Shown in pieces: positions 1 to 9,820 of a DNA stretch of 64,000 nt. The notes beneath the pieces are model-generated. The model was not told the origin of the DNA. It did not search any database and was given only the letters and a program-made list of their open reading frames with translations. The stretch is from Chloracidobacterium sp. N (GTDB lineage: Bacteria > Acidobacteriota > Blastocatellia > Chloracidobacteriales > Chloracidobacteriaceae), in assembly GCF_018304765.1 (NCBI RefSeq), contig NZ_CP072643.1, forward strand, positions 992,001 to 1,056,000, read 5' to 3'. How positions within the stretch are numbered: position 1 is the stretch's first letter; each line of letters begins with the position of its first letter. Both the position numbers and the translations under genes were made by a program.

Positions 1-309
1 CAGGGCATCCATATCGGCCCGGATGCCGACGACCCTGCCGGGTTGCCGGCCGTGGAGGGTGGCCACGATGCCGTGGTGGGCGACGTTGGTGCGCAGTTCA
101 AAGCCGCCAATTTCGCGCAGCCGGTGCAGGAGAAACCGCGACGTGCGGACTTCGCGGTTGGAAAGTTCCGGGTGCTGATGCAACTCGCGCCGGGTGGCAA
201 TGAGCCGGGGTTCGAGGTGGGCTACCAGATCAGCCACATACCGGTCACGGTGTTTGACCGAATCGAACGAGCGCGGGTGCGTGGAAGTGGTGACAGCGTC
301 ATCAGGCAT
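1..309 (-). CDS. M20-family amidohydrolase, N-terminal fragment cut by window edge
   Basis: The first 103 codons of a minus-strand gene that runs off the left edge; the start is the ATG at 309-307. The visible protein contains RRELHQHPELSNRE followed by a strand ending GIRADMDAL. This is the opening of M20D peptidases (N-acyl-amino-acid amidohydrolases, hippurate or indole-acetyl-amino-acid hydrolases), which are cytoplasmic metal-dependent amidases. The RADMDAL segment carries the first metal-side Asp; the remaining metal ligands and the dimerisation domain lie outside the window. The substrate cannot be inferred. It is divergent from the CAP-domain gene to its right. Confidence 0.85.
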   Translation of the reverse strand, partial: MPDDAVTTSTHPRSFDSVKHRDRYVADLVAHLEPRLIATRRELHQHPELSNREVRTSRFLLHRLREIGGFELRTNVAHHGIVATLHGRQPGRVVGIRADMDAL

Positions 310-493
310 GGTCTTGCAAACGGTGATTCACGATTTCAAACGGCATTTCGGAGAAGTTTCATGAGAAATAGTCCAATGGTAATCTTACCTGCGCCCGTTG
401 GAAATCATACTTTGCGAAAACGGTCAGTCCGCTTGGGCTGGACGCGCAGCGCAGGTTGGATTGGACGCGCAGCGCAGGGAGGTCATAGAAGGC

Positions 494-1432
494 ATGCGGT
501 ACACGTTGGCCGGCTGGTGGTTCCTGGTGTTGGTGGTGGTGCTGCCTGGGGCGCGCCCCGAATTGGCGGCGGACACTTCCGGGGCGCAAACCGCAAATGA
601 AACCAAGGTGGACTTCGCCCGTATCCGGCGCGAACTGCTGGACATGATCAACGCCCAGCGCGCGCGGGCCGGTGCGCCGCCCGTCGCACTCGACGACCTT
701 GCCGGTCAGGTTGCCGAAGCCCATGCGCAGGAGATGGCACAGTACAACTACCTGAGCCACTGGAACCGCGCTGGCTTCCTGCCCTACATGCGCTATGGGC
801 TGCGGGGTGGGACGGACTACTGCGCCGAAAATGTCTCCATGCTTTCGGGGCTGTCGCCGCGTGCCGGCACGGCCGAAGTCAGGGAAGCCATTCTCCAGCT
901 CCAGCAGTCCATGCACGATGAAACCCCGCCCAATGACGGCCATCGCCGCACGATTCTCAACCCGGAGCATACCCACGTGGGTCTGGGCATGGCCGTGGTT
1001 GGGAAGGAGCTGCGTCTGGCGCAGGAGTTCCTGAGCCGCTACATCCGCTTTGAACCGCTGCCCACCCAGTCCCGGCCGGGAGACCGGTTGAATGTCGTCG
1101 GGCAGGTACTCAACCCGGATGCGTATGCCTTCTATGCCGCCACGGTATATCACGAGCCGCTGCCCCAGCCGCTGACGCTGGAACGCCTCCGCCAGCCGCG
1201 CCCCTACACCCTGCCGGAAACCTCCCGCATGCTCAAACCCCGCCTCACCGACGGTTCGCAATATACCGACGGCACGACCGGCGAAATCGAAGTCGGCGCT
1301 GGCGGGCGCTTCAAATTCGAGCTGTCGTTTCCCAAGCGCGAGCCGGGCGTCTATACGGCGCTCGTCTTCGTACAGCGCGGCGTCAGGGGCAAACCCTTCC
1401 CGGCGGGAAGTCTCTGCTTCCGGGTTGAGTAA
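494..1432 (+). CDS. Secreted CAP/SCP-domain protein
   Basis: A 312-residue protein beginning at ATG 494, chosen because a signal peptide (residues 1 to about 27, hydrophobic core WWFLVLVVVLPG) starts there; the open frame continues back to 398 without a signal. Residues about 48-180 form a bacterial CAP (SCP-like) domain: LLDMINAQRAR helix, an SHW His in the first conserved helix, AENVS, and the GHRRTIL ... HVGLG motif. CAP proteins are exported; bacterial members often have no known activity. The C-terminal third (about 190-312) is a beta-rich extension of unknown role. A possible AGGGAGG lies about 15 bases upstream. It sits alone between a divergent hydrolase and the TonB receptor. Confidence 0.8.
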   Translation: MRYTLAGWWFLVLVVVLPGARPELAADTSGAQTANETKVDFARIRRELLDMINAQRARAGAPPVALDDLAGQVAEAHAQEMAQYNYLSHWNRAGFLPYMRYGLRGGTDYCAENVSMLSGLSPRAGTAEVREAILQLQQSMHDETPPNDGHRRTILNPEHTHVGLGMAVVGKELRLAQEFLSRYIRFEPLPTQSRPGDRLNVVGQVLNPDAYAFYAATVYHEPLPQPLTLERLRQPRPYTLPETSRMLKPRLTDGSQYTDGTTGEIEVGAGGRFKFELSFPKREPGVYTALVFVQRGVRGKPFPAGSLCFRVE

Positions 1433-1692
1433 CGTCGGATGGGGCGTCAGTGAAATTTTCGTAGGGCGGAAACCAAGTTTTTGGATACCACCCGGAAATT
1501 TCACATCCCCGGCGTGGTGCTTCATTTCCGTTCTCCCTTCTGGCAGGGCCGCACGCTGCCGTGGCGGCTGCGCTAAAGACAGACGTTACAAAATTTTGCA
1601 TTCTTTGCCGTGGGTTGTTCTCCGGTGGGGCGGGGCCGGAGAAGTGGCCCTGTTGGGCCGGGTTGGCCACGGCCTGGAAGGTAACAGCACTG

Positions 1693-1708
1693 TGGCATCG
1701 AAGTTGCT
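1693..1708 (+). promoter_or_regulatory. Putative sigma-54 (RpoN) promoter of the TonB receptor gene
   Basis: TGGCAT (1693-1698), five bases, then TTGCT (1704-1708). The -24 GG and -12 GC have the exact spacing of sigma-54 promoters (consensus TGGCAC-N5-TTGCW), with one mismatch in the first block. It lies 75 bases before the receptor ATG. The rest of the 1433-1782 gap shows no gene and no riboswitch that I recognise. An enhancer-binding-protein site was not identified. Confidence 0.55.
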
Positions 1709-1782
1709 TGTCTCTGGCTCAACGAAACCGGCAGCCATAACAAGCCGGGTGGTTTTCTGCGCAGCAGAGAGGAGAAAGCAGT

Positions 1783-4700
1783 ATGACGAACTGGATGAGT
1801 CGTCTGGTGTACGCCGTCGTCCTGGTGTTCGGGTTGGTGACGGCAGGTTATGCCCAACTCGACACCGGGACGATCACCGGGACGGTATCCGATGAATCCA
1901 AGGCTGTGGTTGGCAATGCGACCGTTACCGTGCGGAACGTCCGTACCGGGCTGACCCGCACGACCCAGACGGATGGCGACGGACGTTTCCGTTTCAGCAG
2001 TCTGCCCATCGGGAGTTACGAACTGACGGTGGAAGCCACCGGACAGTCCAAGTATGTCCAGCAGGGCATTGAACTGCTGGTCAACCAGGTGGCGGTGCTG
2101 GAGATCGGGTTGAAAGTCGCGGCGACCCAGGAAGTGGTCACGGTCACGGGTGATGCCTCGATTCTGAACACCACGAACGCTGAAGTCAGCACCCGTTTTG
2201 ACTCCCAGCGGCTGATGAACCTGCCGTTTGCGACGAATGGCAACGTGTACAACATCCTGTTGTCCGTTCCGGGCGTCAGTCAGCTCGCTTCCGGGCAGAC
2301 CGGGTTTGCCAACGGCATCAGCTTTTCGTCCAACGGGGGGCGCGTCCGCTCCAACAACTTCATGGTGGACGGACAGGACCTCAACGACCCCAGCGTGGCC
2401 GGCGTGCAGCAGCCGCTCAACAACCCTGATCTCATTCAGGAAGTGCGTATCATCACGAGCCAGTTTGCGCCGGAGTTCGGACGCAACAGCGGTTCGGTGG
2501 TCAACATGGTCACCAAGAGTGGCTCGAACGAGTTTCACGGTTCGCTGTTCTGGTTCAACAACAACAACGCGCTCAATGCACGGAGCAACCTCGACAAGCG
2601 GGCCGGGCGGACGGAAGCCCCCTTCCGCGTCGAAAACCGCATCGGTGGCTCACTGGGCGGACCCATCTGGCGCAACAAAACCTTCTTTTTCGGGACGCTT
2701 CAGCGGTGGACCGACCGGGCGCTGGGTTCGGGCTTCACGCTGAACGGCGCGCCGACGGAAGCCGGCCGGCAGGTGTTGCAGTCGGCGGCCGGAAACCGTC
2801 CCCAGGTGGCCGCCCTGCTGCGCTTTCTCCCGGCAGCGCAGGCGCCGATTGGCCGCAGCGAGAGTTTTACCATTGGCAATCAGACCTTTACCGTGCCGCT
2901 GGGTTCGCTGACCGGTTCGGCATCGCAGAAGTTTGACAACTGGCAGTGGTCCACCCGGATTGACCACCAGTTCGACGAGCGTAACCGGATTTCGGGCAGT
3001 TTTCTGTTCAACGACCAGCTTTCGGCAGGTTTTGGACAGGTGACGCCGCCGGGGCTGACAACCCGCGTGAAATCCCGTCAGCAGGCGCTCAATCTCACCT
3101 GGACGCACATTTTTTCGCCGCGCTGGGTCAATGAGTTTCGCGCGGCGTACAACCGCTTCAACTCTGTCACCAATGCCAGCGACCCATCTTCCCAGGAAAT
3201 CCCGTCCATCGAGATCAACTCGCTGGGGATGCTCGGCTTCAACTCCGCAGCCAGCCGGACGGCTATCGGTCTGGCGGTCAACCTGCCGCAGGCGCGCACC
3301 AACAACACCTACCAGTTTCAGGATGTGATGACCTACACGGTGGGTAATCACACCATGAAGTTCGGTGTGGAAGTGACCAACCGGGACGTGCGGAGCTTCT
3401 TCTTCCCGACGATTCGCGGACGGTTGCAGTACACCACGCTCCAGAACTTCGTCAACGATGTTGCCCAGATTGCCCAGATCAACCTGCCGCTGCGCGGCGG
3501 ACAGGCCATTCAGTACTATGACTTCACGGATGTTTTCGCCTTCTGGCAGGATGAGTGGCGCATCCGGCCCAACTTCACCATCACTTACGGGTTGCGCTAC
3601 GAGACGCCGGGCAATCCTATGGAAAACCTCTACCGCCTCAATGATCGCATTGTGGCGGCCAACGGCAACGACCCGAACTTCCGTCTCCAGGAACGTCCCG
3701 GACGCGACACCAACAACTTCCAGCCGCGTTTTGGCTTCAACTGGAATCCACGCACGGAAGCCGGCGGCATCTGGGGCGCGATCACTGGCGGCGACAAGCT
3801 GGTGGTGCGGGGCGGCTACGCCCGGACCTTTGATGCTTCCTTCCTCAACATCGCGCTCAACGTCGGCACGGCGTCACCGTTTGCCGCAACGGTAACGTTG
3901 CCTTCCAATGGGGCTTTTGCCGCGCTGCGCGCCGTACAGCCTTTTAGCGGCAATCCCCGCCTGCTGGCGGCGACGATTGTTGCGCCGGATTTTCGCTCGC
4001 CTTTTTCTGAGCAGTTCAGCCTTGAAGTGCAGCGTGAGTTGACGCGCGACGTTGTGATGCGTGTCGCGTATGTTGGGACGAAAGGCACGGCGCTGTTCCA
4101 GACAATTGACGGGAACCCAAACCGTCCCCGGACGACCCCGCCGACGGCGACCGATCCGAATGTTCGGATTGACCCGACCCGTGGCACGGTCCGCTCACGC
4201 GCCAATGCGGCCTCTTCGATTTACCACTCGCTCCAGATCAGCGTGGACAAGCGTCTGAGCCGGAACTTCAGCGCCGGTGTGCACTACACCTGGAGCAAGT
4301 TCATTGACGAGGCTTCGGAAATCTTCAACCCCTCGACGGGTGAAATTGCCATTCCGCAGGATTCGTTCAACCGCCGGGCCGACCGCGCCGTGTCGAGCTA
4401 TGACCGGACGCACCGCCTGACGGGCAACTTCGTCTATGAACTGCCGTTCTTCCGTGAACAGCAGGGGGCTGTCGGACGCTTGCTTGGTGGATGGCAGACC
4501 TCCGGGTTCATCACCTTCCAGAGCGGCGCGCCGTTTACGGTGCTCAACGGTTCCGACCCGCTGCAATCCCTGGCCGGCATCAACGGGCTGGTGGGTGATC
4601 CCATCCGTCCGAACCTCAACACGACGCGCAACCTCAGCCGTCTGACGGTGGCTGAAATCCTGCGGGCCGGGGGCGCGAGCCTCTTTGCACCGCTGCGTCC

Positions 4701-4956
4701 GGGGCAGCGCGTTGGTGATGCCGGGCGCAACATTCTGCGCGCCGACGGGATTGGCAACGTTGACCTGAGCATTGCCAAGAATACGCGCATCGTGGAAGGG
4801 CATAACATCCAGTTGCGGGTGGACTTCTTCAACATGACGAACACGCGCAACTTTGGGATTCCGAACGCCATCCGCACTTCGGCAGCCTTCCTCAACCAGT
4901 GGGGCACCGACGGCGGCAACCGGCGCATCGTGTTTGCTCTGCGTTATTCCTTCTGA
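1783..4956 (+). CDS. TonB-dependent Oar-like outer-membrane receptor
   Basis: A 1057-residue outer-membrane protein. Order of parts: signal peptide (about 1-24, ending GYA), a carboxypeptidase-regulatory-like beta-sandwich (about 27-110, TGTITGTVSDESKAVVG and TQTDGDGRFRF), a plug domain (about 120-240, with SNNFMVDGQDLND) and a long beta-barrel ending in the aromatic FALRYSF typical of barrel C-termini. This architecture (Oar/CarboxypepD_reg TonB receptors) is greatly expanded in Acidobacteriota; substrates are mostly unknown, probably oligosaccharides, peptides or siderophores. GAGGAGAAAG precedes the ATG. A sigma-54-type promoter lies upstream and a strong terminator downstream, so it is probably monocistronic. 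Confidence 0.9.
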   Translation: MTNWMSRLVYAVVLVFGLVTAGYAQLDTGTITGTVSDESKAVVGNATVTVRNVRTGLTRTTQTDGDGRFRFSSLPIGSYELTVEATGQSKYVQQGIELLVNQVAVLEIGLKVAATQEVVTVTGDASILNTTNAEVSTRFDSQRLMNLPFATNGNVYNILLSVPGVSQLASGQTGFANGISFSSNGGRVRSNNFMVDGQDLNDPSVAGVQQPLNNPDLIQEVRIITSQFAPEFGRNSGSVVNMVTKSGSNEFHGSLFWFNNNNALNARSNLDKRAGRTEAPFRVENRIGGSLGGPIWRNKTFFFGTLQRWTDRALGSGFTLNGAPTEAGRQVLQSAAGNRPQVAALLRFLPAAQAPIGRSESFTIGNQTFTVPLGSLTGSASQKFDNWQWSTRIDHQFDERNRISGSFLFNDQLSAGFGQVTPPGLTTRVKSRQQALNLTWTHIFSPRWVNEFRAAYNRFNSVTNASDPSSQEIPSIEINSLGMLGFNSAASRTAIGLAVNLPQARTNNTYQFQDVMTYTVGNHTMKFGVEVTNRDVRSFFFPTIRGRLQYTTLQNFVNDVAQIAQINLPLRGGQAIQYYDFTDVFAFWQDEWRIRPNFTITYGLRYETPGNPMENLYRLNDRIVAANGNDPNFRLQERPGRDTNNFQPRFGFNWNPRTEAGGIWGAITGGDKLVVRGGYARTFDASFLNIALNVGTASPFAATVTLPSNGAFAALRAVQPFSGNPRLLAATIVAPDFRSPFSEQFSLEVQRELTRDVVMRVAYVGTKGTALFQTIDGNPNRPRTTPPTATDPNVRIDPTRGTVRSRANAASSIYHSLQISVDKRLSRNFSAGVHYTWSKFIDEASEIFNPSTGEIAIPQDSFNRRADRAVSSYDRTHRLTGNFVYELPFFREQQGAVGRLLGGWQTSGFITFQSGAPFTVLNGSDPLQSLAGINGLVGDPIRPNLNTTRNLSRLTVAEILRAGGASLFAPLRPGQRVGDAGRNILRADGIGNVDLSIAKNTRIVEGHNIQLRVDFFNMTNTRNFGIPNAIRTSAAFLNQWGTDGGNRRIVFALRYSF

Positions 4957-4980
4957 GTCGTCCTCTGGTTGGTGACGACG

Positions 4981-5018
4981 CCCCGTGCAGCCACACATGC
5001 TGCACGGGGTCTTTTTTT
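4981..5018 (+). terminator. Rho-independent terminator after the TonB receptor gene
   Basis: A perfect 10-bp stem CCCCGTGCAG / CTGCACGGGG (4981-4990 and 5000-5009) with a 9-base loop, followed by TCTTTTTTT. It begins 24 bases after the receptor stop codon. Confidence 0.9.
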
Positions 5019-5078
5019 GGCGAGTATTTGCTCAGTGCTGCTTGACAAGCTGCCTTCCACTGGTCATGGCCTGCCTGC

Positions 5079-6782
5079 ATGACGCCAGACGCGATTCACC
5101 CTATGTCCTATCGGCTCGTCGCCGGTTCGCCAATGCTGACCGTTGTGATCTTTCTGGCGGGGCTGGTGGCGTTGGTGATTGGCTGGAAAACCTTCTGGTT
5201 TCTGACGGATGACGCCTACATTGCTTTTCGCTATGTCAGCAACTACCGGCTTGGTTACGGGCTGGTGTGGAACCCGCCGCCCTTTCGGCCGGTCGAGGGC
5301 TACACGAGCTTTCTGTGGGTGATGTTGCTCGCGGGGGTCTGGAAGGTCACCGGCTTTGATCCGCCGACGGCCGCCAACTACCTTGCGCTGGCCTGTGCGG
5401 CGCTGACGCTGGTGCTGACCGGCGTGGCCGTGCTGCGGCTCCCGCTACGGCCTTCCCTGGCTGCCGGACGCCACGCCCTGCTGGTGGCGGTGTTCATCGG
5501 CCTGCTGAGCAACCGGACGTTCCTTGCCTGGACGAGTTCGGGTCTTGAAACAGCCCTGTTCAACGCGCTGTTGCTGGCCTGGATGCTGGCCTGGTGGTGG
5601 CTGCCGCGTGGAACACCCATACGTCTGGCTGGGGTGGCCACCCTGGCGTCTCTGGTCTATCTGACCCGTCCCGATGGGCTGCTTTTTGCCCTGGCTTCAG
5701 TGGCCCTGTTTGCCGCCGATGCCTGGTGTCGGGAGGGCCGGTGGCGCGCCGCGGACTGGCTCGCCGTCACGCCCCTAGTGCTGGTTCCGGTGCATCTGCT
5801 CTGGCGGAAGGCCTTTTACGGTGAGTGGTTGCCCAACACCCACTATGCCAAATCAGACCCGCGCTGGCTCTGGGTGATGAGCGGTCTGCGGTATGCGCTT
5901 TCCTTCATCATCGAGTACGCCCTGTGGTTCTGGATCGCGCTGGCGCTGGCGACGGTCTGGGTGGGGATACGCCGTCGCCAGTTCATCATGGGCTGGCTGC
6001 GGGAGCATCCGGCGCATCTGGAAAGCGTCTTGGGCTGGAGCATCATCGGACTCAGTGTGGGGGTGCAGGTGGCCTACTACACGCTGGTCATCGGCGGTGA
6101 CCACTTCGAGTTTCGCGTGTACAGCCACCTGCTGCCACTCATCTTTCTCAGTGCCCTCTGGATGCTGAATGCGCTTCAGGTACGGCTTGGCTCTGCCCTC
6201 ATCTTTCTGGCGCTCTTTCTGGCCGCCTCCCTTGTCATTCCGTGGACGCACTGGCTGGCGGCGAGAGACAAACGCACCCGCGAGGAAACCAGTTACCTGA
6301 AGGTTTCCGTCGCCGACGCCTTGGCGCAGCGGTTTCCCGCCCTGCCGAACGTTGCGCTGGCGTACTTCCGTCTGTACGACCGCTTGCAGTTCTGGCTCAT
6401 TGACCATGCGGCCTGCATGCGCCACCAGGAACACAAAGGCTTTCACCTGTTTCTGATGCAGGTGCTGCCGCCGCGCGCGGTTGGGGAAAAGGTGCGGGAT
6501 GATGCCTATCCGGTCGTAACCCAGACTTCGGTCGGTGTCATGGCGTGGGTGTTACCCCATGTCAACGTCATAGACGAGCATGGTCTGAACGATTACGTCA
6601 TCGCCCGCAACCGACAGGCGACGGGAGACCTTATGGCGCACTTCCGCCGCCCGCCGCCTGGATATGTGGAATGCTTCCGTCCGAACGTGGCGATTCGGAA
6701 CGGTCACGTCACCATTCTCCCACGGGACATTCCGCTCACCGCTGATGACATCCGGCGCTGCGAGGAGAGCTTCAAGCCCTGA
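5079..6782 (+). CDS. Polytopic membrane protein, GT-C glycosyltransferase-like
   Basis: A 567-residue integral membrane protein with roughly ten hydrophobic segments. Near residue 44, just after the first membrane segment, is DDAYIAFRY, followed by an EGYTSFLW segment. An acidic pair in the first extracytoplasmic loop is the hallmark of GT-C fold transferases that use polyprenyl-phosphate sugars (PMT/arabinofuranosyltransferase-like families). A soluble tail of about 150 residues follows the last membrane span. The acceptor and sugar are unknown. Start is uncertain: ATG 5079 or ATG 5103 (MSYRL), neither with a good ribosome site. It converges on the M61 peptidase gene. Confidence 0.65.
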   Translation: MTPDAIHPMSYRLVAGSPMLTVVIFLAGLVALVIGWKTFWFLTDDAYIAFRYVSNYRLGYGLVWNPPPFRPVEGYTSFLWVMLLAGVWKVTGFDPPTAANYLALACAALTLVLTGVAVLRLPLRPSLAAGRHALLVAVFIGLLSNRTFLAWTSSGLETALFNALLLAWMLAWWWLPRGTPIRLAGVATLASLVYLTRPDGLLFALASVALFAADAWCREGRWRAADWLAVTPLVLVPVHLLWRKAFYGEWLPNTHYAKSDPRWLWVMSGLRYALSFIIEYALWFWIALALATVWVGIRRRQFIMGWLREHPAHLESVLGWSIIGLSVGVQVAYYTLVIGGDHFEFRVYSHLLPLIFLSALWMLNALQVRLGSALIFLALFLAASLVIPWTHWLAARDKRTREETSYLKVSVADALAQRFPALPNVALAYFRLYDRLQFWLIDHAACMRHQEHKGFHLFLMQVLPPRAVGEKVRDDAYPVVTQTSVGVMAWVLPHVNVIDEHGLNDYVIARNRQATGDLMAHFRRPPPGYVECFRPNVAIRNGHVTILPRDIPLTADDIRRCEESFKP

Positions 6783-6793
6783 CGCGAGGCTTT

Positions 6794-8636
6794 TCACTCG
6801 CCACGCAACGCCACCCGCAGAGCCTTCTGGGCCGGGGTGGGGTTGGGCAGGGGGCCGACGGCCACATCGAGCGTGGTGATGACCTCCGGCGTCACAGTGA
6901 CGGTCAGAGGGCGTTTTTTCCCGCAGAACGGTCAGCCTGACGGGTTTCTCCGGCTGAAGGGTGGACAGCACGGCCGCAAAATCGGCTTCACTGCGGACGG
7001 GTTTGCCGGCCACGGTGCGCAGCAGGTCGCCTTCTTCGAGGTCAGATTCCCCGGCTGGCGAATCGGGATCAATCTCGACGATTTCCAGTCCGGCCGGCGT
7101 GGCTTCCAACTCGAAGCCGAAATCGAGTTCCGTCATGGGTTCGGCCAGCATGGCCATGCCTATGTGGTTCAGGGCCGTCTCCAGCGGCAGCTCGTCCGTT
7201 CCTTCCACGTAGCGCCGGAACCAGCTTTCCAGGTCTGTCCCAGCCAACTTGCTGGCCGTGGCTATGATGTCCTCGTGCCGGTAGCCCTGGCTTTCGGGCG
7301 GAAAATCCCGCATAAGCTGCCGCATGAGGTCGTCGAGACCGCGTGCATTTGACGTACGGGTGCGGATTTCAATGTCGAGCAGCAGCCCGACGATAAAACC
7401 CTTGCGGTAGTAATCGAGCGGGATGTCCTCGAAGCTGCTCGTGCCGGTCAGCCACGTGCCGATGGACGCTTCGGCCAGACTGACCTGCCCGGCGGCCGGG
7501 TTGTTGGCCAGATAGGTTAGCGCGCTGCGGATGGCTTCATCGAAATCGGCCGCGGAAATCAGTCCGGCCCGCCGCAGCCCGCGCCAGGCGTAGTATTCCG
7601 TGACACCCTCGGCAAACCACAACTGCGGCGTGTACAGCTCGCGGTCAAGTGTGTAGTCCGCAAATTCCCGTGGCCTGAGACGTTTGACGTTCCACGCATG
7701 GAAGAACTCGTGCGCCGTCACCACCAGCCAGTTTTTTGCCTGCGGCTGGTCAAGCAGGTCTTCCGGCGCGTAGTTGATGAGGGTTCCGTTGGCGTGTTCG
7801 AGGCCTTCCAGCCGCTCGTCGTCTTCGTCGGCGAAGGGCAGGTACTGGAACATGTACTGCTCGAAGGGCAGGCCGCCCATCAGGTCGGCGTAGGTTTCAA
7901 TGATGGTTCTCACCACCTTCTGCAACCCGGCCGGGTCTTTGGGCGGGCGCGTCGTGACGATGGCAATGGGTTTGTTCCGTACCGAAATCTCCAGGCGCGT
8001 CAACCTGCCAACCGCAATTGGGGCGTCAATGAGCGCGTCATAGCTTTCAGCCGTGTAACGCTGGTCAGTGCGGCGGGGCAGCGGCAGGGCGGCCTGCCAG
8101 CCTTGGGGCAGGTTGAAGGCAAGGGTTGTGGGCCAGTGTCGTCCATCCGGGACGTAGAGCAACGTGGCTGCACCGGCAAGCTGCCCGTAATCCGGGCCGA
8201 GCCAGTTGGAATCCACGCTCTGGCGGTCGCACAGCAGTCCATACCGCAGGATGACCGTGGACTGTCCGGCACATCGGACGCGCCAGGTCTGTTTGTCCCG
8301 TCGCCGCAGCAGCAGCGGTTGCCCCTCGGCGCCCTGGGCCGTCAACTCGAAGAGATGTTTGGCGTGGTTGAGAATTTCGTAGGAACCCGGCGTCCAGGCC
8401 GGAAGGGCGACATCCAGGGTTTCGCGTCCGTCAAGGTTGCGAATCGTCATTTCGATGCGCGCTTCGTCGTCGCCGGGCGCGCTGATGGTGATGCGGTAGT
8501 CCACCGTCGGCTGCGCCACGGCCAGCAGCGGCGTCCAGCCGAGCAGAAAAAACCAGAGCAGAAGCTGCGACGGAAAACCTGCCGGTCGAAGGGGTAATGA
8601 CCGGACACGAAACGTACGAACGGAAAAAGGCATCAT
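6794..8636 (-). CDS. M61 glycyl aminopeptidase with PDZ domain, apparent frameshift
   Basis: Signal peptide (residues 1 to about 41, ending AVA), an M61 N-terminal beta domain, a zinc peptidase core with HEFFHAWNVKR near residue 309 and the downstream WFAEGVTEYY glutamate, and a C-terminal PDZ domain. Family members are periplasmic metallo-aminopeptidases. The raw frame runs past the expected end, antisense into the neighbouring gene, to 6552. Removing one base from the A6 run (minus strand; T6 at 6914-6919) restores LREKRPLTVTVTPE and a natural stop at 6794, giving 613 residues with a normal PDZ end. The coordinates given are those of the restored gene. The frameshift could be a sequencing error, a real lesion or polymerase slippage. 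Confidence 0.8.
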
Positions 8637-8817
8637 TGGCAGACCTGATGTGAACAGAATGACCGGCGCGACGGATGCCTGATGACACCGGGATTGTCAA
8701 GCTGCCAATGGCCTACAGTCGTTGGTGGACGTTGCCCAAGCGGCTGTGAAAAACTGCGTTTCCCCAGTCCTGCCGGGGTCACTGCCCAGTGCCGCGAGAA
8801 AGTTCTTCGAGGAACGC

Positions 8818-9627
8818 ATGCTCACCGAACGCGCCATCGAGAAGTACATCCTTGAAAAAGAGCCTTACTACCTGCCGGTCGGCAACGAGATCGAACTGTT
8901 TACGGCTGCCTATCAGGCCAAGCTGCCCGTCATGCTGAAGGGCCCGACCGGGTGCGGCAAAACCCGGTTTGTCGAGCACATGGCCTGGCGGTTCAAACGT
9001 CCGCTGGTGACGGTGGCCTGTCACGAAGACCTGTCGGCAACCGATCTGGTGGGCCGCTACCTGCTGGAGGGGGAAGAAACTGTCTGGCACGACGGCCCCC
9101 TGACCCTGGCCGTCAAGCATGGCGCCATGTGCTACCTGGATGAAGTCGTCGAAGCCCGCAAGGACACGCTGGTGCTCATTCACCCGCTCACCGATGACCG
9201 GCGTATCCTTCCGGTTGAAAAACGCCGCGTCGTCCTTGAAGCCCCGGATGAGTTTCAGTTCGTCATTTCCTACAATCCGGGCTACCAGAGTGTGCTCAAG
9301 GACCTGAAACAATCCACCCGGCAGCGTTTCGTCGCCATCGAGTTTGACTACCCGCCGTTTGACACTGAAGTGGCGATTGTGGCGCACGAGGGGCAGGTGG
9401 ATGAATCCACGGCGCGCGATCTGGTGACGATTGGGCAGAAAGTGCGCAACCTGCGCGGGCATGGCCTTGAAGAAGGCGTGTCCACACGCCTGCTCGTCTA
9501 TGCCGCGCAACTCATCCGGGGGGGGATTGCTCCTGTCAGCGCCTGCACCGTGGCCATCGTCAACCCCATTACGGATGACCGTGACCTTCAGCGGAGTATC
9601 CAGGAAATCGTCACCACCGTCATTTAG
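8818..9627 (+). CDS. MoxR/CbbQ/NirQ-type AAA+ ATPase
   Basis: A 269-residue AAA+ ATPase. Walker A GPTGCGKT is at residues about 42-49; Walker B is the CYLDEVVEA segment; a sensor-1-like SYNPGYQS follows. This is the CbbQ/NirQ branch of MoxR ATPases, which with a VWA-domain partner (CbbO/NorD) remodel or activate metalloenzymes. No VWA partner gene is beside it here. The start is ATG 8818 because GAGGA (8809-8813) precedes it and the family N-terminus ([11 protein letters not shown]) begins there; the frame is open back to 8722. Confidence 0.8.
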   Translation: MLTERAIEKYILEKEPYYLPVGNEIELFTAAYQAKLPVMLKGPTGCGKTRFVEHMAWRFKRPLVTVACHEDLSATDLVGRYLLEGEETVWHDGPLTLAVKHGAMCYLDEVVEARKDTLVLIHPLTDDRRILPVEKRRVVLEAPDEFQFVISYNPGYQSVLKDLKQSTRQRFVAIEFDYPPFDTEVAIVAHEGQVDESTARDLVTIGQKVRNLRGHGLEEGVSTRLLVYAAQLIRGGIAPVSACTVAIVNPITDDRDLQRSIQEIVTTVI

Positions 9628-9820
9628 CCCTTGTTCCTGCACCATAAGGTAAGCCGGCTGACATGACGCGCTGCGTTCTTGCGACGCTGTGCGTCATGTT
9701 GCGTCAGCGGAATGCACTCAAAAGGTTTTGCATTTTTCCCCGGAAAGTGTAAGTTTACTCACCCTGTCGGGTCCCAGCCTTCAAACTTTCCCCCACGCTT
9801 ACGATCAAGGAGTTTCGCGT

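Noticed and set aside
6552-6793. C-terminal extension of the M61 peptidase frame
   Set aside because: The extension is antisense to the glycosyltransferase-like gene and disappears when the A6 frameshift is corrected.
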